Assembly (NCBI RefSeq): GCF_000956535.1
Contig: NZ_JYIY01000069.1
Coordinates: 20,157 to 84,156 of the forward strand
Length of the DNA: 64,000 bases
From: Microbacterium ginsengisoli
GTDB taxonomy: Bacteria; Actinomycetota; Actinomycetes; Actinomycetales; Microbacteriaceae
Direction of reading: 5' to 3'
Shown here: positions 47,001 to 56,074 of the stretch, piece by piece
Layout: every line of letters begins with the position of its first letter
Numbering within the stretch: the first letter of the stretch is position 1
Position numbers and translations under genes: made by a program
The notes under the pieces: model-generated
What the model was told of the DNA's origin: nothing
The model's database searches: none
What the model saw: only the letters and a program-made list of their open reading frames with translations

Positions 47001-48492
47001 GGGTGCCTATGTCTCGGCGTTCGAGCTGTTCTCGATCGGGATCGGTCCCTCGAGCTCCCACACCGTCGGTCCGATGCGGGCCGCCCGCGACTTCGTGCTG
47101 CGGCTGGATGCCACGGGCCGGCTCGCCGCGGTGCGCCGGGTGACGGTGACGCTCTACGGGTCGCTCGGCGCGACGGGCATCGGTCACCGCACGCCCGACG
47201 CTGTCATCGCGGGGCTGCGCGGGCTCGCCCCCGAGACGGTCGATCCCGCCGATGTGCGCGACGCGTGGAGCCGGTACCCCGAGGGTGAGCCGCTGCGGCT
47301 CGCCGGGCACCACCCCGTGCCGTTCGCGGCATCCGACATCGCCTTCGCGCCGCGCACACGGCTCCCCGGGCACCCGAACGCGATGACGCTCGTCGCCTCC
47401 GGCGATGCCGGTGTCACGATCGCCGCAGACACGTATTACTCGGTGGGAGGCGGTTTCATCCGACGCGAGGGCGAGGATGCCGCGGTCTCCCCGGCGGCGC
47501 TCCCGTTCTCCTACGGCGACGCGGCGACCCTGCTCGCGCTCTGCGACGAGCACGGCCTCACGATCGCCGAACTCGCCCGCCGCAACGAGGAGGCGCTGCG
47601 CGGCGAGGCCGAGGTGGCGGCGGGGCTCGACCGCATCTGGGACGCCATGTCGGCGTGCGTCGACGCGGGTCTCCACGCGACCGGCACGCTGCCCGGGATG
47701 CTGCGGGTCGCCCGGCGCGCCGACGCGATCAGATCGCAGCTCGAGGCCGCCGAGGCCGACGGCCACCGGGAGCTGCCGGGGGAGTGGCTGGGCGCCTTCG
47801 CGCTCGCCGTCAACGAGGAGAACGCCGCCGGCGGGCGCGTCGTCACCGCACCGACCAACGGCGCCGCGGGCATCGTCCCCGCCGTCGCGATGTACTGGTG
47901 GCGCTTCCTCGCCGATTCCGGTCTCGGGCAGGGGAACGCCGTCACCCCGTACGGCGAGCTGGTCGGCAGTGCGCTGCTCGGCTTCACCGGCGAGGCCGCG
48001 CACGCTCTTCCCGAGGCGGCTGACGACGCGGTGGTCGCCGAGGCGAACCGTCGCCGCGGCATCCGTCGTTTTCTGCTCACCGCCACCGCACTCGGGTCGC
48101 TCTTCAAGGCCAACGCCTCGATCTCGGGAGCCGAGGGTGGCTGCCAGGCCGAGGTCGGATCGGCGTGCGCCATGGCAGCGGGCGGGCTCACCGCCGTGAT
48201 GGGCGGCACCAACCGGCAGATCGAGAACGCCGCCGAGATCGCCATGGAGCACCATCTGGGCCTCACGTGCGACCCGGTCGGGGGTCTTGTGCAGATCCCG
48301 TGCATCGAACGCAATGCGATCGCGGCATCCACCGCCGTCACCGCCGCCCGCCTCGCTTTGCGCGGCGACGGCTCGCATTTCGTGTCCCTCGACCAGGTGG
48401 TCGAGACGATGCGGCAGACCGGCATCGACATGTCGACGAAGTACAAGGAGACGAGCGAGGGCGGACTCGCCGTCAACGTCATCGAGTGCTGA
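46999..48492 (+). CDS. sdaA: L-serine ammonia-lyase (iron-sulphur, single chain)
   Basis: 497 aa. Starts VSAFELFSIGIGPSSSHTVGPMRAARDFVLRL, the beta-domain start. Catalytic/FeS part: GCQAEVGSACAMAAGGLTAVMGG and LGLTCDPVGGLVQIPCIERNAIAASTAV, holding the Cys that bind the 4Fe-4S cluster. It deaminates serine to pyruvate. TAGGGT seven bases before ATG 46999 suggests a leaderless mRNA. Stand-alone transcription unit. Confidence 0.96.
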   Translation: MGAYVSAFELFSIGIGPSSSHTVGPMRAARDFVLRLDATGRLAAVRRVTVTLYGSLGATGIGHRTPDAVIAGLRGLAPETVDPADVRDAWSRYPEGEPLRLAGHHPVPFAASDIAFAPRTRLPGHPNAMTLVASGDAGVTIAADTYYSVGGGFIRREGEDAAVSPAALPFSYGDAATLLALCDEHGLTIAELARRNEEALRGEAEVAAGLDRIWDAMSACVDAGLHATGTLPGMLRVARRADAIRSQLEAAEADGHRELPGEWLGAFALAVNEENAAGGRVVTAPTNGAAGIVPAVAMYWWRFLADSGLGQGNAVTPYGELVGSALLGFTGEAAHALPEAADDAVVAEANRRRGIRRFLLTATALGSLFKANASISGAEGGCQAEVGSACAMAAGGLTAVMGGTNRQIENAAEIAMEHHLGLTCDPVGGLVQIPCIERNAIAASTAVTAARLALRGDGSHFVSLDQVVETMRQTGIDMSTKYKETSEGGLAVNVIEC

Positions 48493-48564
48493 CGCAGGCT
48501 CGGGTCGGGCGGGTGCGGCCCCGGTCTGACGGACGCGCGTCGTGCAGACGGCGGCGGCCGCCGG

Positions 48565-49023
48565 TCAGGCGGTCTCGCCGAGCTCGGTCGGGCAGGCCGG
48601 CTCGCGCAGTTTCGTCGTGAGGGCGAGCAGCGCCTGCAGCTCGGCGTCGTCGAGGGTCGACATGCGGTCGACGATGGTGCGCGCGTGCTGCGCACCGAGG
48701 CTGCGGAACGCCCGCGCCCCCTGCGCCGTCGCGCGCACGAGCGAGCCGCGGCCGTCCTCGGGGTCCGGGCACTTGGTGACGAGCCCGCGGGTGACCATGC
48801 GATCGACCAGGCGCGACACGCTCGGCTGGCTGATGAGCAGGTTGCGGGTGACGTCGCGCAGCCGGGCGGTCATCTCGGGGGCCCGCACGACCGTCAGCAG
48901 GACGTCGTATTCGTCCTGCTCGAGCGGGGCGTCGACGAAGTCGCCGGAGATCTCGCCGAAGATCTCGTGCTGCGCGCGGAAGAGGCTCTCCCAGGCGTCG
49001 ATGGCGAGACGGCGATCGGTCAT
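48565..49023 (-). CDS. MarR-family regulator
   Basis: 152 aa from ATG 49023 (ATG 49029 also possible). LEQDEYDVLLTVVRAPEMTARLRDVTRNLLISQPSVSRLVDRMVTRGLVTKCPDPEDGRGSLVRATAQGARAFRSLGAQHARTI is the MarR winged helix with the wing DPEDGR. Divergent from the nucleoside hydrolase gene, which may be its target. Confidence 0.92.
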   Translation of the reverse strand: MTDRRLAIDAWESLFRAQHEIFGEISGDFVDAPLEQDEYDVLLTVVRAPEMTARLRDVTRNLLISQPSVSRLVDRMVTRGLVTKCPDPEDGRGSLVRATAQGARAFRSLGAQHARTIVDRMSTLDDAELQALLALTTKLREPACPTELGETA

Positions 49024-49163
49024 GGGCATAGCGTACGGTCCCCAGGTGGTCGGTGGCGCCCCGGGAGGCGATCTAGGCTTGATCGAGTGGGTCGGATGCC
49101 GCAGCCGCCGCTCCGCCCCCATGCCGTGGACGCCCGCAACCCACCCGGCAGGAGGTCACGTCG

Positions 49164-50207
49164 GTGAGTGATTCGCCGCTGTTCCAAGCTCTTATCTCCG
49201 GCTCGCTCCCCGCGCGTCCCGGCGCCCCGGCGCAGCCGTCCGCCCGTCGGTCTGGTGGGCCGCGCCCGAGGTCCGGGCGCATCCCGCTCGTCGTCGACAC
49301 CGACACGGCGGCCGATGACTGCTTCGCGCTGCTGGCCGCGGCGCTGCATGAGCGTGCCGACCTGAAGGCGGTCACGATCGTGGCAGGCAACGTCGGGTTC
49401 GCGCAGCAGACCGAGAACGCACTGCTCACGCTCGAGCTCGCCGGGCGCGACGGCGACGTGCCGGTACACGTCGGCGCCGCCCGCCCACTCGTGGCCGACT
49501 GGGTGAGCGCAACCGACGTGCACGGCGAAGACGGCGTCGGAGGTCAGCGGCGCACCGGCACGACCGAGGTCGATTCGGAGCACGCCGTCGACGCGCTGCT
49601 ACGACTCTCCCGGGCGTACGCGGGCGAGCTCGTCATCGTCGCGATCGGACCGCTCACCAACATCGCGCTCGCTGTGCGTCGCGACGAGGAGTTCGCCTCC
49701 CGCGTGCGCGAGATCGTCGTCATGGGCGGCTCGATCAACGGCCGTGGCAACATCACGCCGGCCGCCGAGTACAACATCTACGTCGATCCGGAGGCGGCGG
49801 CGATCGTCGTCGGAGCCGGATTCCCGAGCCTGCGGTTCGTGCCGTGGGACCCGACGACCATCCGCGACACGGTGTTCGACGCCGGCCGAATCGCAGAGAT
49901 CGAGGCCCTCGGCACCCGCCTGTCGGCGTTCTTCGTGCAGGCCAACAAGGCGACGTTCGCCTTCGATTCGGCGGCGGGCATCGGCGGGTCGACGCATCCG
50001 GACTCACTCTCGGTGCTCGTCGCGCTCGACCCCTCGCTCGTCGAGGTCGAGCGCCCCTATCGCGTGGGCGTCGAGCTGCGTGGCGAGCTCACCCGCGGGG
50101 CGACCGTCTTCGACTGGCGATCGGATGCCCCGAATGCCACGGCGATCGAGCGGGTGCATGGAAAGGCGTTCTTCCGCGCACTGACGGCGATCCTCACGTC
50201 GCGCTGA
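49164..50207 (+). CDS. Inosine-uridine-preferring nucleoside hydrolase
   Basis: 347 aa from GTG 49164; the first 40 residues are low complexity and a later start is conceivable. Catalytic calcium motif IPLVVDTDTAADDCFALL (family DTDxGxDD; the Gly is Ala here). Then AVTIVAGNVGFAQQTENALLTLELAG, ELVIVAIGPLTNIALAVRR, IVVMGGSINGRGNITPAAEYNIYVDPEAAAIV, all typical. It cleaves ribonucleosides to base and ribose for salvage. Ends just before the small-RNA region. Confidence 0.92.
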   Translation: MSDSPLFQALISGSLPARPGAPAQPSARRSGGPRPRSGRIPLVVDTDTAADDCFALLAAALHERADLKAVTIVAGNVGFAQQTENALLTLELAGRDGDVPVHVGAARPLVADWVSATDVHGEDGVGGQRRTGTTEVDSEHAVDALLRLSRAYAGELVIVAIGPLTNIALAVRRDEEFASRVREIVVMGGSINGRGNITPAAEYNIYVDPEAAAIVVGAGFPSLRFVPWDPTTIRDTVFDAGRIAEIEALGTRLSAFFVQANKATFAFDSAAGIGGSTHPDSLSVLVALDPSLVEVERPYRVGVELRGELTRGATVFDWRSDAPNATAIERVHGKAFFRALTAILTSR

Positions 50208-50251
50208 GCGGTCAGCTGGCCGGCGCGAGACGCGCGGCCCCGGCCCTTTCC

Positions 50252-50378
50252 GGGCAAAAGGAAAGGGCCGGTCGATGGGGGTTCGACCGGCCCAGTGTCC
50301 CTTGCACCAGGAGTGTTGCAATCACATGTGGCCGCCGCCACAGCACAACGGCGACCTGTCCTCACGGTATAACGACGC
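50252..50378 (-). ncRNA. Putative small RNA, copy 1
   Basis: Read on the minus strand it begins near TTATAC (50368-50373), contains the conserved GCTGTGGC and ATGTGATTGCA and ACTCCTGGTGCAAGGGACA blocks, and ends with an 11-bp hairpin (50265-50275 with 50283-50293) followed by TTTCCTTTTG. A second, similar unit lies 225 bases away. No ORF frame is kept between the two copies, so RNA rather than protein is conserved. The 5' end is estimated. Confidence 0.6.
50265..50293 (-). terminator. Intrinsic terminator of small-RNA copy 1
   Basis: GGGCCGGTCGA/TCGACCGGCCC stem, 7-base loop, then TTTCCTTTT on the minus strand. Confidence 0.7.
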
Positions 50379-50481
50379 GGTAACGGAGTGCACCCGAATC
50401 CGGCTGTTCTGTGGAAAGACATAGCGGCGTCGGATGCCGCGATCAGCAACCCCTGGCGGGCGCGACGGGTGGGGGCATCCG

Positions 50482-50606
50482 GGCGAAAAAGTAGGGCCGG
50501 TCGGGGATCCCGACCGGCCCTTGTCCCTTTTGCACCAAGAGTGTCCTGCAATCACATGCCGGTAGCTGCCACAGCAAAACAACTACCGTGCGAGCACTCT
50601 ATAACG
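50482..50606 (-). ncRNA. Putative small RNA, copy 2
   Basis: Same order of blocks as copy 1: GCCGTTATA with TATAGA as likely -10 (50599-50604), GCTGTGGC, ATGTGATTGCA, ACTCTTGGTGCAAAAGGGACA, then a 12-bp hairpin (50494-50505 with 50509-50520) followed by TACTTTTTCG, a good intrinsic terminator. Upstream CCGTTACC is shared with copy 1. Confidence 0.65.
50494..50520 (-). terminator. Intrinsic terminator of small-RNA copy 2
   Basis: GGGCCGGTCGGG/CCCGACCGGCCC stem with a tight loop, then TACTTTTTCG on the minus strand. Confidence 0.75.
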
Positions 50607-50714
50607 GCGAGGTAACGGAAGGGAAGCCCTTCTCGTTACCTTTCTGTGATTCATAGGTTTCACACCAGTCGTGCATGACATCGGGGTGACGCGACCCGCC
50701 TCGCCCGGCCCCGC

Positions 50715-50788
50715 AACGTCGGAACTTCTCGGCGGCACGCCGCGCCGCGGCATCCGTCGCCGTCGCGTCAGGGAAGACTTCCGACGTT
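50715..50788. repeat. Palindromic intergenic element, copy 1
   Basis: Left arm AACGTCGGAACTTCTC, right arm GAAGACTTCCGACGTT, with a GC-rich centre (CGCCGCGCCGCGGCATCC). The same terminal motif GTCGGAACTTCTC occurs at 53911-53978. Confidence 0.7.
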
Positions 50789-50924
50789 GTGCCCGGCCGA
50801 GTCCGGTGGCCGATCACCGGCCGACCCGGGCCGTTCCCCTCACCCGCCTCGGTGACCCTTTCCCGACCCCGGCACTCGCCGGCCGCCCCACCCGGCCGCC
50901 GTCACCACCCGGACGTCGCCCCCC

Positions 50925-51821
50925 TCACTCCGCCGCAGCGACCCGCGTCGTCGGCGCTGTGAGGCGCGGGAGCAGCACGGGAGTGCGGGACTTGTACGCC
51001 CGGTATGCGGGATCGTCGCCCCACTTCCGCTCCGCCTTCGCCTCGAGCAGGGGGATGCCGCTGACCCGCGTGAGCAGCAGGGTGACGAACAGGGGCGAGA
51101 GCACGGCGACCCACTGCCAGCCCGACAGCACCGGGGCGGCGACGAGGAACACGCCCACCCACAGCACGATCTCGCCGAAGTAGTTCGGATGCCGCGACCG
51201 CGACCACAGGCCCGTGCTGATGAAGCGACCGCGGTTCGCGGCATCCGCCTTGAAGGCGTTCTTCTGGGCATCCGCGACGATCTCGATCACGAGGCCGATG
51301 AGCCACACCGCGATGCCGACGTAGGCGATCCACTCGAGCGGCGCCGGCCGGTCGGACGACAGGGCGATCCACGCCGCCGACGCCGTCAGGCTCACCCACG
51401 CGCCCTGGATCACCCACACCTGCAGGAACCGCACCGGGTTCTGCTTGATCGTGTCGAACCGGTCGTCGCCGCCCGTGCGCCGCACACGCATGAACAGGAA
51501 CGTGCCGAGCCGCAGCGCCCACACCGTCACCATCGCCGCGAGCACCCAGCCGCGCGCGTCGATGGTCGGATGCAGCACCACGAGGCCCGCGGAGATGACG
51601 ACGAACGTGAGGCTCCCGGTCAGGTCGAAGAAGTGCTCGGTGTGTGCGAGCTGCGACGGGATGTACACGATCACCTGGATCGCGAATGCGGCGATCACGG
51701 CGAGCGCGTACAGCGGGAACCCGCCGACGGTCGCCCCGCCCTGGCTTCCGGCGACGGCGACGAGCGCGCCGATCACCAGCACGACGATGATCGTGAGGAG
51801 GGCTTTGCGGGTCACGGACAT
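50925..51821 (-). CDS. DUF1295 membrane protein (steroid 5-alpha-reductase-like)
   Basis: 298 aa with about seven membrane helices. VTVWALRLGTFLFMRVRRTGGDDRFDTIKQNPVRFLQVWVIQGAWV, then GRFISTGLWSRSRHPNYFGEIVLWVGVFL is the SRHPNYFGE motif of DUF1295/isoprenylcysteine-methyltransferase-like proteins. It ends EAKAERKWGDDPAYRAYKSRTPVLLP. Predicted NADPH-dependent reductase or methyltransferase of lipids. Followed by the acyl-CoA synthetase gene upstream on the same strand. Confidence 0.9.
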   Translation of the reverse strand: MSVTRKALLTIIVVLVIGALVAVAGSQGGATVGGFPLYALAVIAAFAIQVIVYIPSQLAHTEHFFDLTGSLTFVVISAGLVVLHPTIDARGWVLAAMVTVWALRLGTFLFMRVRRTGGDDRFDTIKQNPVRFLQVWVIQGAWVSLTASAAWIALSSDRPAPLEWIAYVGIAVWLIGLVIEIVADAQKNAFKADAANRGRFISTGLWSRSRHPNYFGEIVLWVGVFLVAAPVLSGWQWVAVLSPLFVTLLLTRVSGIPLLEAKAERKWGDDPAYRAYKSRTPVLLPRLTAPTTRVAAAE

Positions 51822-51864
51822 GGGGTGCTCCGATCGGGTTGAGGGAACGAGGGGATGCCGCGGC

Positions 51865-53682
51865 TCACGCGCGGGCGTAGAGGTCGTCGATCACGGCGGC
51901 GCCGCGGTCGAGCAGCGCGGTGCGCTTGATCTTGAGGGTCGGGGTGACGAGGGTCGTGTCGTCGAGATCGGCGAGCACGAGCGCGAAGCGCCGCACGCTC
52001 TCACTGTGGGAGACGCGGGAGTTCGCGGCATCCACCACGGCAGTCAGCGCCGCGACGAGGGCGGGATCGTCGATGACCGACAGCCCGTCGCCCGCGGTGT
52101 CGTCGACCGAGACACCGTTCTCCTGGGCCCAGGCGCGCGTCTCGACGGGGTCGAGCACGAGCAGGGCCGACAGATACGAACGCCCCTCGCCGACGGTCAC
52201 CGCGTGGGCGACGAGGGGATGTGCCTCGACCGCGTTCTCCCACGCCTGCGGCACGACGGTCTTGCCGGTGCTGGTGATGATGACGTCCTTGAGGCGGCCC
52301 TCGAGCACGAGGCGGCCGTCGTCGTCGAGCCGGCCGAGGTCGCCGGTGCGCAGGAAGCCGTCCTCGAACGCGTCGGCGTTGTGCCGCGGGTCGCGGTAGC
52401 CCGCGAACACCCCGACGCCCCGGGCGAGGATCTCGCCGCGCTCGCTGATGCGCACGGTCGAGCCGGGCAGCGGGTAGCCCACGGTGCCCGAGCGGATGTT
52501 CCCCGGCAGGTTGCCGGTCAGGGGCGCGGATGTCTCGGTGAGCCCATAGCCCTCGATCACCGGCACGCCGAGGCCGCGGAAGAACAGCGACAGGTCGGCG
52601 GCGAGCGGGGCGCCGCCGGAGAGGATGTAGTCGAGCCGGCCGCCCATGAGCGCGCGCAGCCGCCCGTAGAAGAGGCGGTCGAAGAGCCGGCGGCGCAGCC
52701 GGAGCCCGAACGCGGGCGTCGCGCCCGACTCGGCGGCCTCACCCCACTGCTCGGCGGTCGCGACGGCGCCGCGCCAGACCGCGCCGAGGTGAGCGGCATC
52801 GGCCTTCGCCCCCGCCGCTGCGCGGATCTTCTCGAGCACCCGCGGAACGACCACGAGGAAGGTCGGCCGCAGCACCCCGAGGCTCTCGACGACCTGGGTC
52901 GTGTCCGCGACGTGCGCGATGCGCATCCCGCCCGAGAGGCAGATGAGCTGCAGGCCACGGGCGAGCACGTGGGCGAGCGGCAGGAAGATGACCGTGTTGC
53001 CGCCCTCGTGCACCACCGCGCTGTACGCCGCGGCGATGTTGGCGACCTGGCCGACGAAGTTGCGGTGCGTGAGGATCGCACCCTTCGGCTCGCCGCTCGT
53101 GCCCGACGTGTACACGATCGTCGCGGGGGAGTCGAGGTCGGCGTGACGCCGTCGCGCCTCGAGAACGTCGTCGCCGATCGCGGCGCCGCGTGCGGTGAGC
53201 GCGTCGAGGTCGGCGGGCGAGGCATCCATCGTCCAGACGCCGAGGTCGCCGAGACCCGTCGCGGCGAACGCGTCGGTGAGGATGCCGCGCTGCCGCTCGC
53301 CGCCCGCGATGCCCAGCCGCACCTGCGCATCGGTCGTGATCGCCGAGACCTGGTCGGGAGACGACGTGTCGTAGACCGGCACGATCACCGCGCCCGCGAA
53401 CCACCCGGCGAGATCGGCGGCGGCCCACTCGTAGCGGGTGGGCGCCATGATCGCGACCGCCTCGCCGGCACCGACACCGACGGCGATCAGACCCTTGGCG
53501 AGCGCCTGCACCTGGTGCAGATAGTCGGCCGTCGAGACGTGTCGCCACGGATGCTCCGCATCACCGGTCGGCACATCGAACGCCGCGTGATCGGGCGCCG
53601 CCGCCGCGCGCCGGGTCAGCAGGTCGGTGATGTTGCGGTAACCGTCGATGTCGACGAGGGGTTCGGTGGAGCGCTCCCGCAT
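51865..53682 (-). CDS. fadD: Long-chain acyl-CoA synthetase (FadD15-type)
   Basis: 605 aa. AMP-binding signature YTSGTSGEPKGAILTHRNFVGQ, VIEGYGLTETSAPLT, YRDPRHNADAFEDGFLRTGDLGRLDDDGRLVLEGRLKDVIITSTGKTVVPQAWEN (A8/A10 region). The C-terminal LVTPTLKIKRTALL contains the catalytic Lys region. It activates fatty acids for beta-oxidation or lipid synthesis. Same strand as the DUF1295 gene, 43 bases apart, probably one operon. Confidence 0.94.
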   Translation of the reverse strand: MRERSTEPLVDIDGYRNITDLLTRRAAAAPDHAAFDVPTGDAEHPWRHVSTADYLHQVQALAKGLIAVGVGAGEAVAIMAPTRYEWAAADLAGWFAGAVIVPVYDTSSPDQVSAITTDAQVRLGIAGGERQRGILTDAFAATGLGDLGVWTMDASPADLDALTARGAAIGDDVLEARRRHADLDSPATIVYTSGTSGEPKGAILTHRNFVGQVANIAAAYSAVVHEGGNTVIFLPLAHVLARGLQLICLSGGMRIAHVADTTQVVESLGVLRPTFLVVVPRVLEKIRAAAGAKADAAHLGAVWRGAVATAEQWGEAAESGATPAFGLRLRRRLFDRLFYGRLRALMGGRLDYILSGGAPLAADLSLFFRGLGVPVIEGYGLTETSAPLTGNLPGNIRSGTVGYPLPGSTVRISERGEILARGVGVFAGYRDPRHNADAFEDGFLRTGDLGRLDDDGRLVLEGRLKDVIITSTGKTVVPQAWENAVEAHPLVAHAVTVGEGRSYLSALLVLDPVETRAWAQENGVSVDDTAGDGLSVIDDPALVAALTAVVDAANSRVSHSESVRRFALVLADLDDTTLVTPTLKIKRTALLDRGAAVIDDLYARA

Positions 53683-54031
53683 GGTGTCCTCCGGTCGGAA
53701 CGTCGTGGCACTGGGTCACTCCGTGGCCGCAGGCGGGCAGGGAGAAGTGACCCCATACTGGCGTTTCGGAGCCGTCGACGAAGTGGATTGCCCTTCGGGC
53801 CGGAATGTGCTCTGGGGTCGGGCAGGGGCTGCGGCTGGGGCTGTGGCTGCGGCAGGGGCTGGCGCGGGCTCGGGCGGCGCAATCCGCGAACGGCGCGATG
53901 CCCGCACTGCGTCGGAACTTCTCGGCGCCGCGCCGGTGCGGGATGCCGCGGCGCCGCGTGTCGGCGAGAAGTTCCGACTGTGCGCGGGGCCAGGGGGTTC
54001 GAGAGCCGGGGTCGGGCGGGGTGGGAGGCGC
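53683..54031. other. 349-base intergenic region with GGCTGC-type repeats and palindrome
   Basis: No gene. Holds an imperfect hexamer repeat (GGGGCTG/CGGCTG/TGGCTG) at about 53822-53868 and the palindromic element 53911-53978. Confidence 0.6.
53911..53978. repeat. Palindromic intergenic element, copy 2
   Basis: Arms GTCGGAACTTCTCGGCG and the complement CG(C)CGAGAAGTTCCGAC, with an inner GCGCCGCG repeat. Shares its ends with the element at 50715-50788. Confidence 0.75.
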
Positions 54032-54784
54032 TCAGGCCCGCGGAGGCCAGGTCGCCGCGCCGAGCTCGCGGGAGATGCCGCGCGCGGCATCGCGCAGCTC
54101 GCGCAGGGCCGCATCGGGCACCGGCTGCGCGTCGGCGGGCACGACGAGCACCACGGCGGCGATCACCCGTCCGGTGTCGTCGACGACCGGCACCGCCACC
54201 GAGCATTCGCCGACGACGGCCTCCTCGATCTCCCACGCGAGCGCCGCCGCTCGGATGTCGTCGAGCGCCGACGTGAGGGATGCGGCATCCGTCACTGTGT
54301 GGTCGGTGAGGTCGGCGAGCTCGCGTGCAAGCAGTTCGCCGCGCACGTCGTCGTCATAGGCCGCCAGCACCTTGCCGATCGCCGACGCGTGCACGGGCAG
54401 AGTGATGCCGGTCTCGGGCATCTGCTCGGAGCCGTCGGGGCGCCGGTCGTGGTGGATGACGAGCACGTCGCCGAGCAGCGGCACCCCGAGCCGGGTGGCG
54501 AAGCCGGTGCGCTGCGACAGTGCGTGCATCCACCGGATGGAGCGCGAGCGCACATCGAGGGTGTCGAGGTAGACGCTCGAGAGCTTGAGCAGTGCCGGCC
54601 CGAGCATGTAGCGGTTGCCGTCGGGTTCCTGCGCGACGAGCCCGTGGGCCTGCAACGACTTCACGAGCCCGTGCACGGTGGACGGGGGGAGTCCGAGCGC
54701 GGCGCCGAGGTCACTGACGCCCAGTCGCCGCGCGCCCTGCAGGAGCCCGAGGATGCGCGCGGCACGGTCGATCGACTGGATCAT
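54032..54784 (-). CDS. IclR-family regulator of the dha operon
   Basis: 250 aa from ATG 54784. IQSIDRAARILGLLQGARRLGVSDLGAALGLPPSTVHGLVKSLQAHGLVAQEPDGNRYMLGPALLKL is the IclR winged helix. The effector domain includes RTGFATRLGVPLLGDVLVIHH and ITLPVHASAIGKVLAAYDDD. It is divergent from dhaKLM with palindromes in between, similar to GylR-type glycerol regulators. Probably senses dihydroxyacetone or glycerol derivatives. Confidence 0.92.
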   Translation of the reverse strand: MIQSIDRAARILGLLQGARRLGVSDLGAALGLPPSTVHGLVKSLQAHGLVAQEPDGNRYMLGPALLKLSSVYLDTLDVRSRSIRWMHALSQRTGFATRLGVPLLGDVLVIHHDRRPDGSEQMPETGITLPVHASAIGKVLAAYDDDVRGELLARELADLTDHTVTDAASLTSALDDIRAAALAWEIEEAVVGECSVAVPVVDDTGRVIAAVVLVVPADAQPVPDAALRELRDAARGISRELGAATWPPRA

Positions 54785-54865
54785 GGGGCTCTCCTTCCGC
54801 ATTCAGCATCCTCAGGGGACGCACCGTCGGGATGCCTCTTGACACCGGCGTCCGACGCGACAATG

Positions 54866-54901
54866 CTTCGATATTAGCGAAGTGGATTCGACAATGTCGA
54901 A
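54866..54901. promoter_or_regulatory. Likely IclR operators upstream of dhaK
   Basis: CTTCG-ATATTAG-CGAAG (54866-54882) and TTCGACA-A-TGTCGAA (54887-54901), the second a perfect palindrome. Both carry the TTCGA-type half sites common for IclR proteins. Confidence 0.7.
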
Positions 54902-54946
54902 AATTGCACCGTCGATCCACACATCGTTCACAGGGGAGCGTGAGTC

Positions 54947-55060
54947 ATGGACGACATCAGCACGCGGCGCATGCGCGTCGCGGACACCCCCTGCTGTGAC
55001 GCCGGCGGGCGATCCCGATCCGTCGCGCGCATCGACAACGCCTCGACGACCGAGGCCTGA
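54947..55060 (+). CDS. Small leader ORF before dhaK
   Basis: 37 aa from ATG 54947 with GGGGAG eight bases upstream: starts [20 protein letters not shown] and ends [12 protein letters not shown]. It ends 21 bases before dhaK. The TPCC pair and the early basic RRMRV resemble Cys-containing leader peptides of actinobacteria. It may be a short real protein, a leader with a regulatory role, or chance. Confidence 0.45.
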   Translation: MDDISTRRMRVADTPCCDAGGRSRSVARIDNASTTEA

Positions 55061-55080
55061 AACGAGCAGGAGATCCGCGC

Positions 55081-56073
55081 ATGAAGAAGCTCATCAACGA
55101 CCCGGCCAACGTCCTCGCCGACGCGCTGCACGGGGTCGCCGCAGCCCACCCCGAACTCGACGTTGACTTCGAGAACCGCGTCGTGTTCGGCACCGCACCG
55201 CGCGCCGGTCGCGTCACCCTCGTCTCCGGCGGAGGCTCGGGCCACGAGCCCCTGCACAGCGGCTTCGTCGGCGACGGCATGCTCGACGCCGCGTGCGCGG
55301 GTGAGGTGTTCACCTCGCCCACCCCCGACCAGATGCTCGCCGCCGCGACGAAGGTCGACTCCGGTTCGGGCGTGCTGTTCATCGTGAAGAACTACACCGG
55401 CGACGTGCTCAACTTCGACATGGCCGCCGACCTCGCCCGCGAGGAGGGCGTGATCGTCGAGTCGGTCGTCGTGGCCGACGACGTCGCCGTCGAGGACTCC
55501 ACCTGGACCGCGGGTCGTCGCGGCGTCGGCACCACCCTCGTCGTCGAGAAGGTCGCCGGCGCCGCCGCGGCCGAAGGCCTGCCCCTCGCCGAGGTCAAGC
55601 GCATCGCCGAGAAGGTCGCCGCGAATGGACGCTCGATGGGCGTCGCGCTCACGAGCTGCACCGTGCCGGCCAACGGCAAGCCGAGCTTCGAGCTGCCCGA
55701 GGACGAGATGGAGGTCGGTGTCGGCATCCACGGCGAGCCGGGCCGCAAGCGGGTGCCGCTGGCATCCGCTCACGACATCGCCGAGACGATCGTCACCGCC
55801 ATCACCGACGACCTCGACTTCACTGGATCGCCCGTGATCGCCCTGCTCACCGGCCTCGGCGGCACGCCGCTCATCGAGCTCTACCTCACCTACGGCGAGA
55901 TCGCGAAGGCCCTCGAGGCCAAGCGCGTCACGGTCGCGCGCACACTCGTCGGCGACTACGTCACGAGCCTCGACATGGCCGGCGCCTCGCTCACGCTGGT
56001 GAAGGCCGACGACGAGATCCTGCGCCTCTGGGATGCCCCGGTCGTGACCTCCGCGCTGCGCTGGGGGCGCTGA
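55081..56073 (+). CDS. dhaK: Dihydroxyacetone kinase subunit DhaK
   Basis: 330 aa, ATG 55081 with [70 protein letters not shown], and [16 protein letters not shown], where His forms the covalent bond with dihydroxyacetone. Works with DhaL (nucleotide-binding) and DhaM (PTS phosphate donor). First gene of the operon. Confidence 0.97.
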   Translation: MKKLINDPANVLADALHGVAAAHPELDVDFENRVVFGTAPRAGRVTLVSGGGSGHEPLHSGFVGDGMLDAACAGEVFTSPTPDQMLAAATKVDSGSGVLFIVKNYTGDVLNFDMAADLAREEGVIVESVVVADDVAVEDSTWTAGRRGVGTTLVVEKVAGAAAAEGLPLAEVKRIAEKVAANGRSMGVALTSCTVPANGKPSFELPEDEMEVGVGIHGEPGRKRVPLASAHDIAETIVTAITDDLDFTGSPVIALLTGLGGTPLIELYLTYGEIAKALEAKRVTVARTLVGDYVTSLDMAGASLTLVKADDEILRLWDAPVVTSALRWGR

Positions 56074-56074
56074 G

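Larger units (their letters stand above)
50208..50924. other. 717-base gene-free region with two small-RNA-like units and a palindromic repeat
   Basis: No coding sequence of credible composition on either strand. The region contains two tandem related units of about 120 bases, each ending (minus strand) in a strong hairpin, then one 74-base palindromic element at 50715-50788. Confidence 0.75.

Noticed and set aside
51445..54276. A 943-codon plus-strand open frame
   Set aside because: It is the mirror of the acyl-CoA synthetase and DUF1295 genes, with Arg/Val/Asp/Glu-rich noise composition and no ribosome site.
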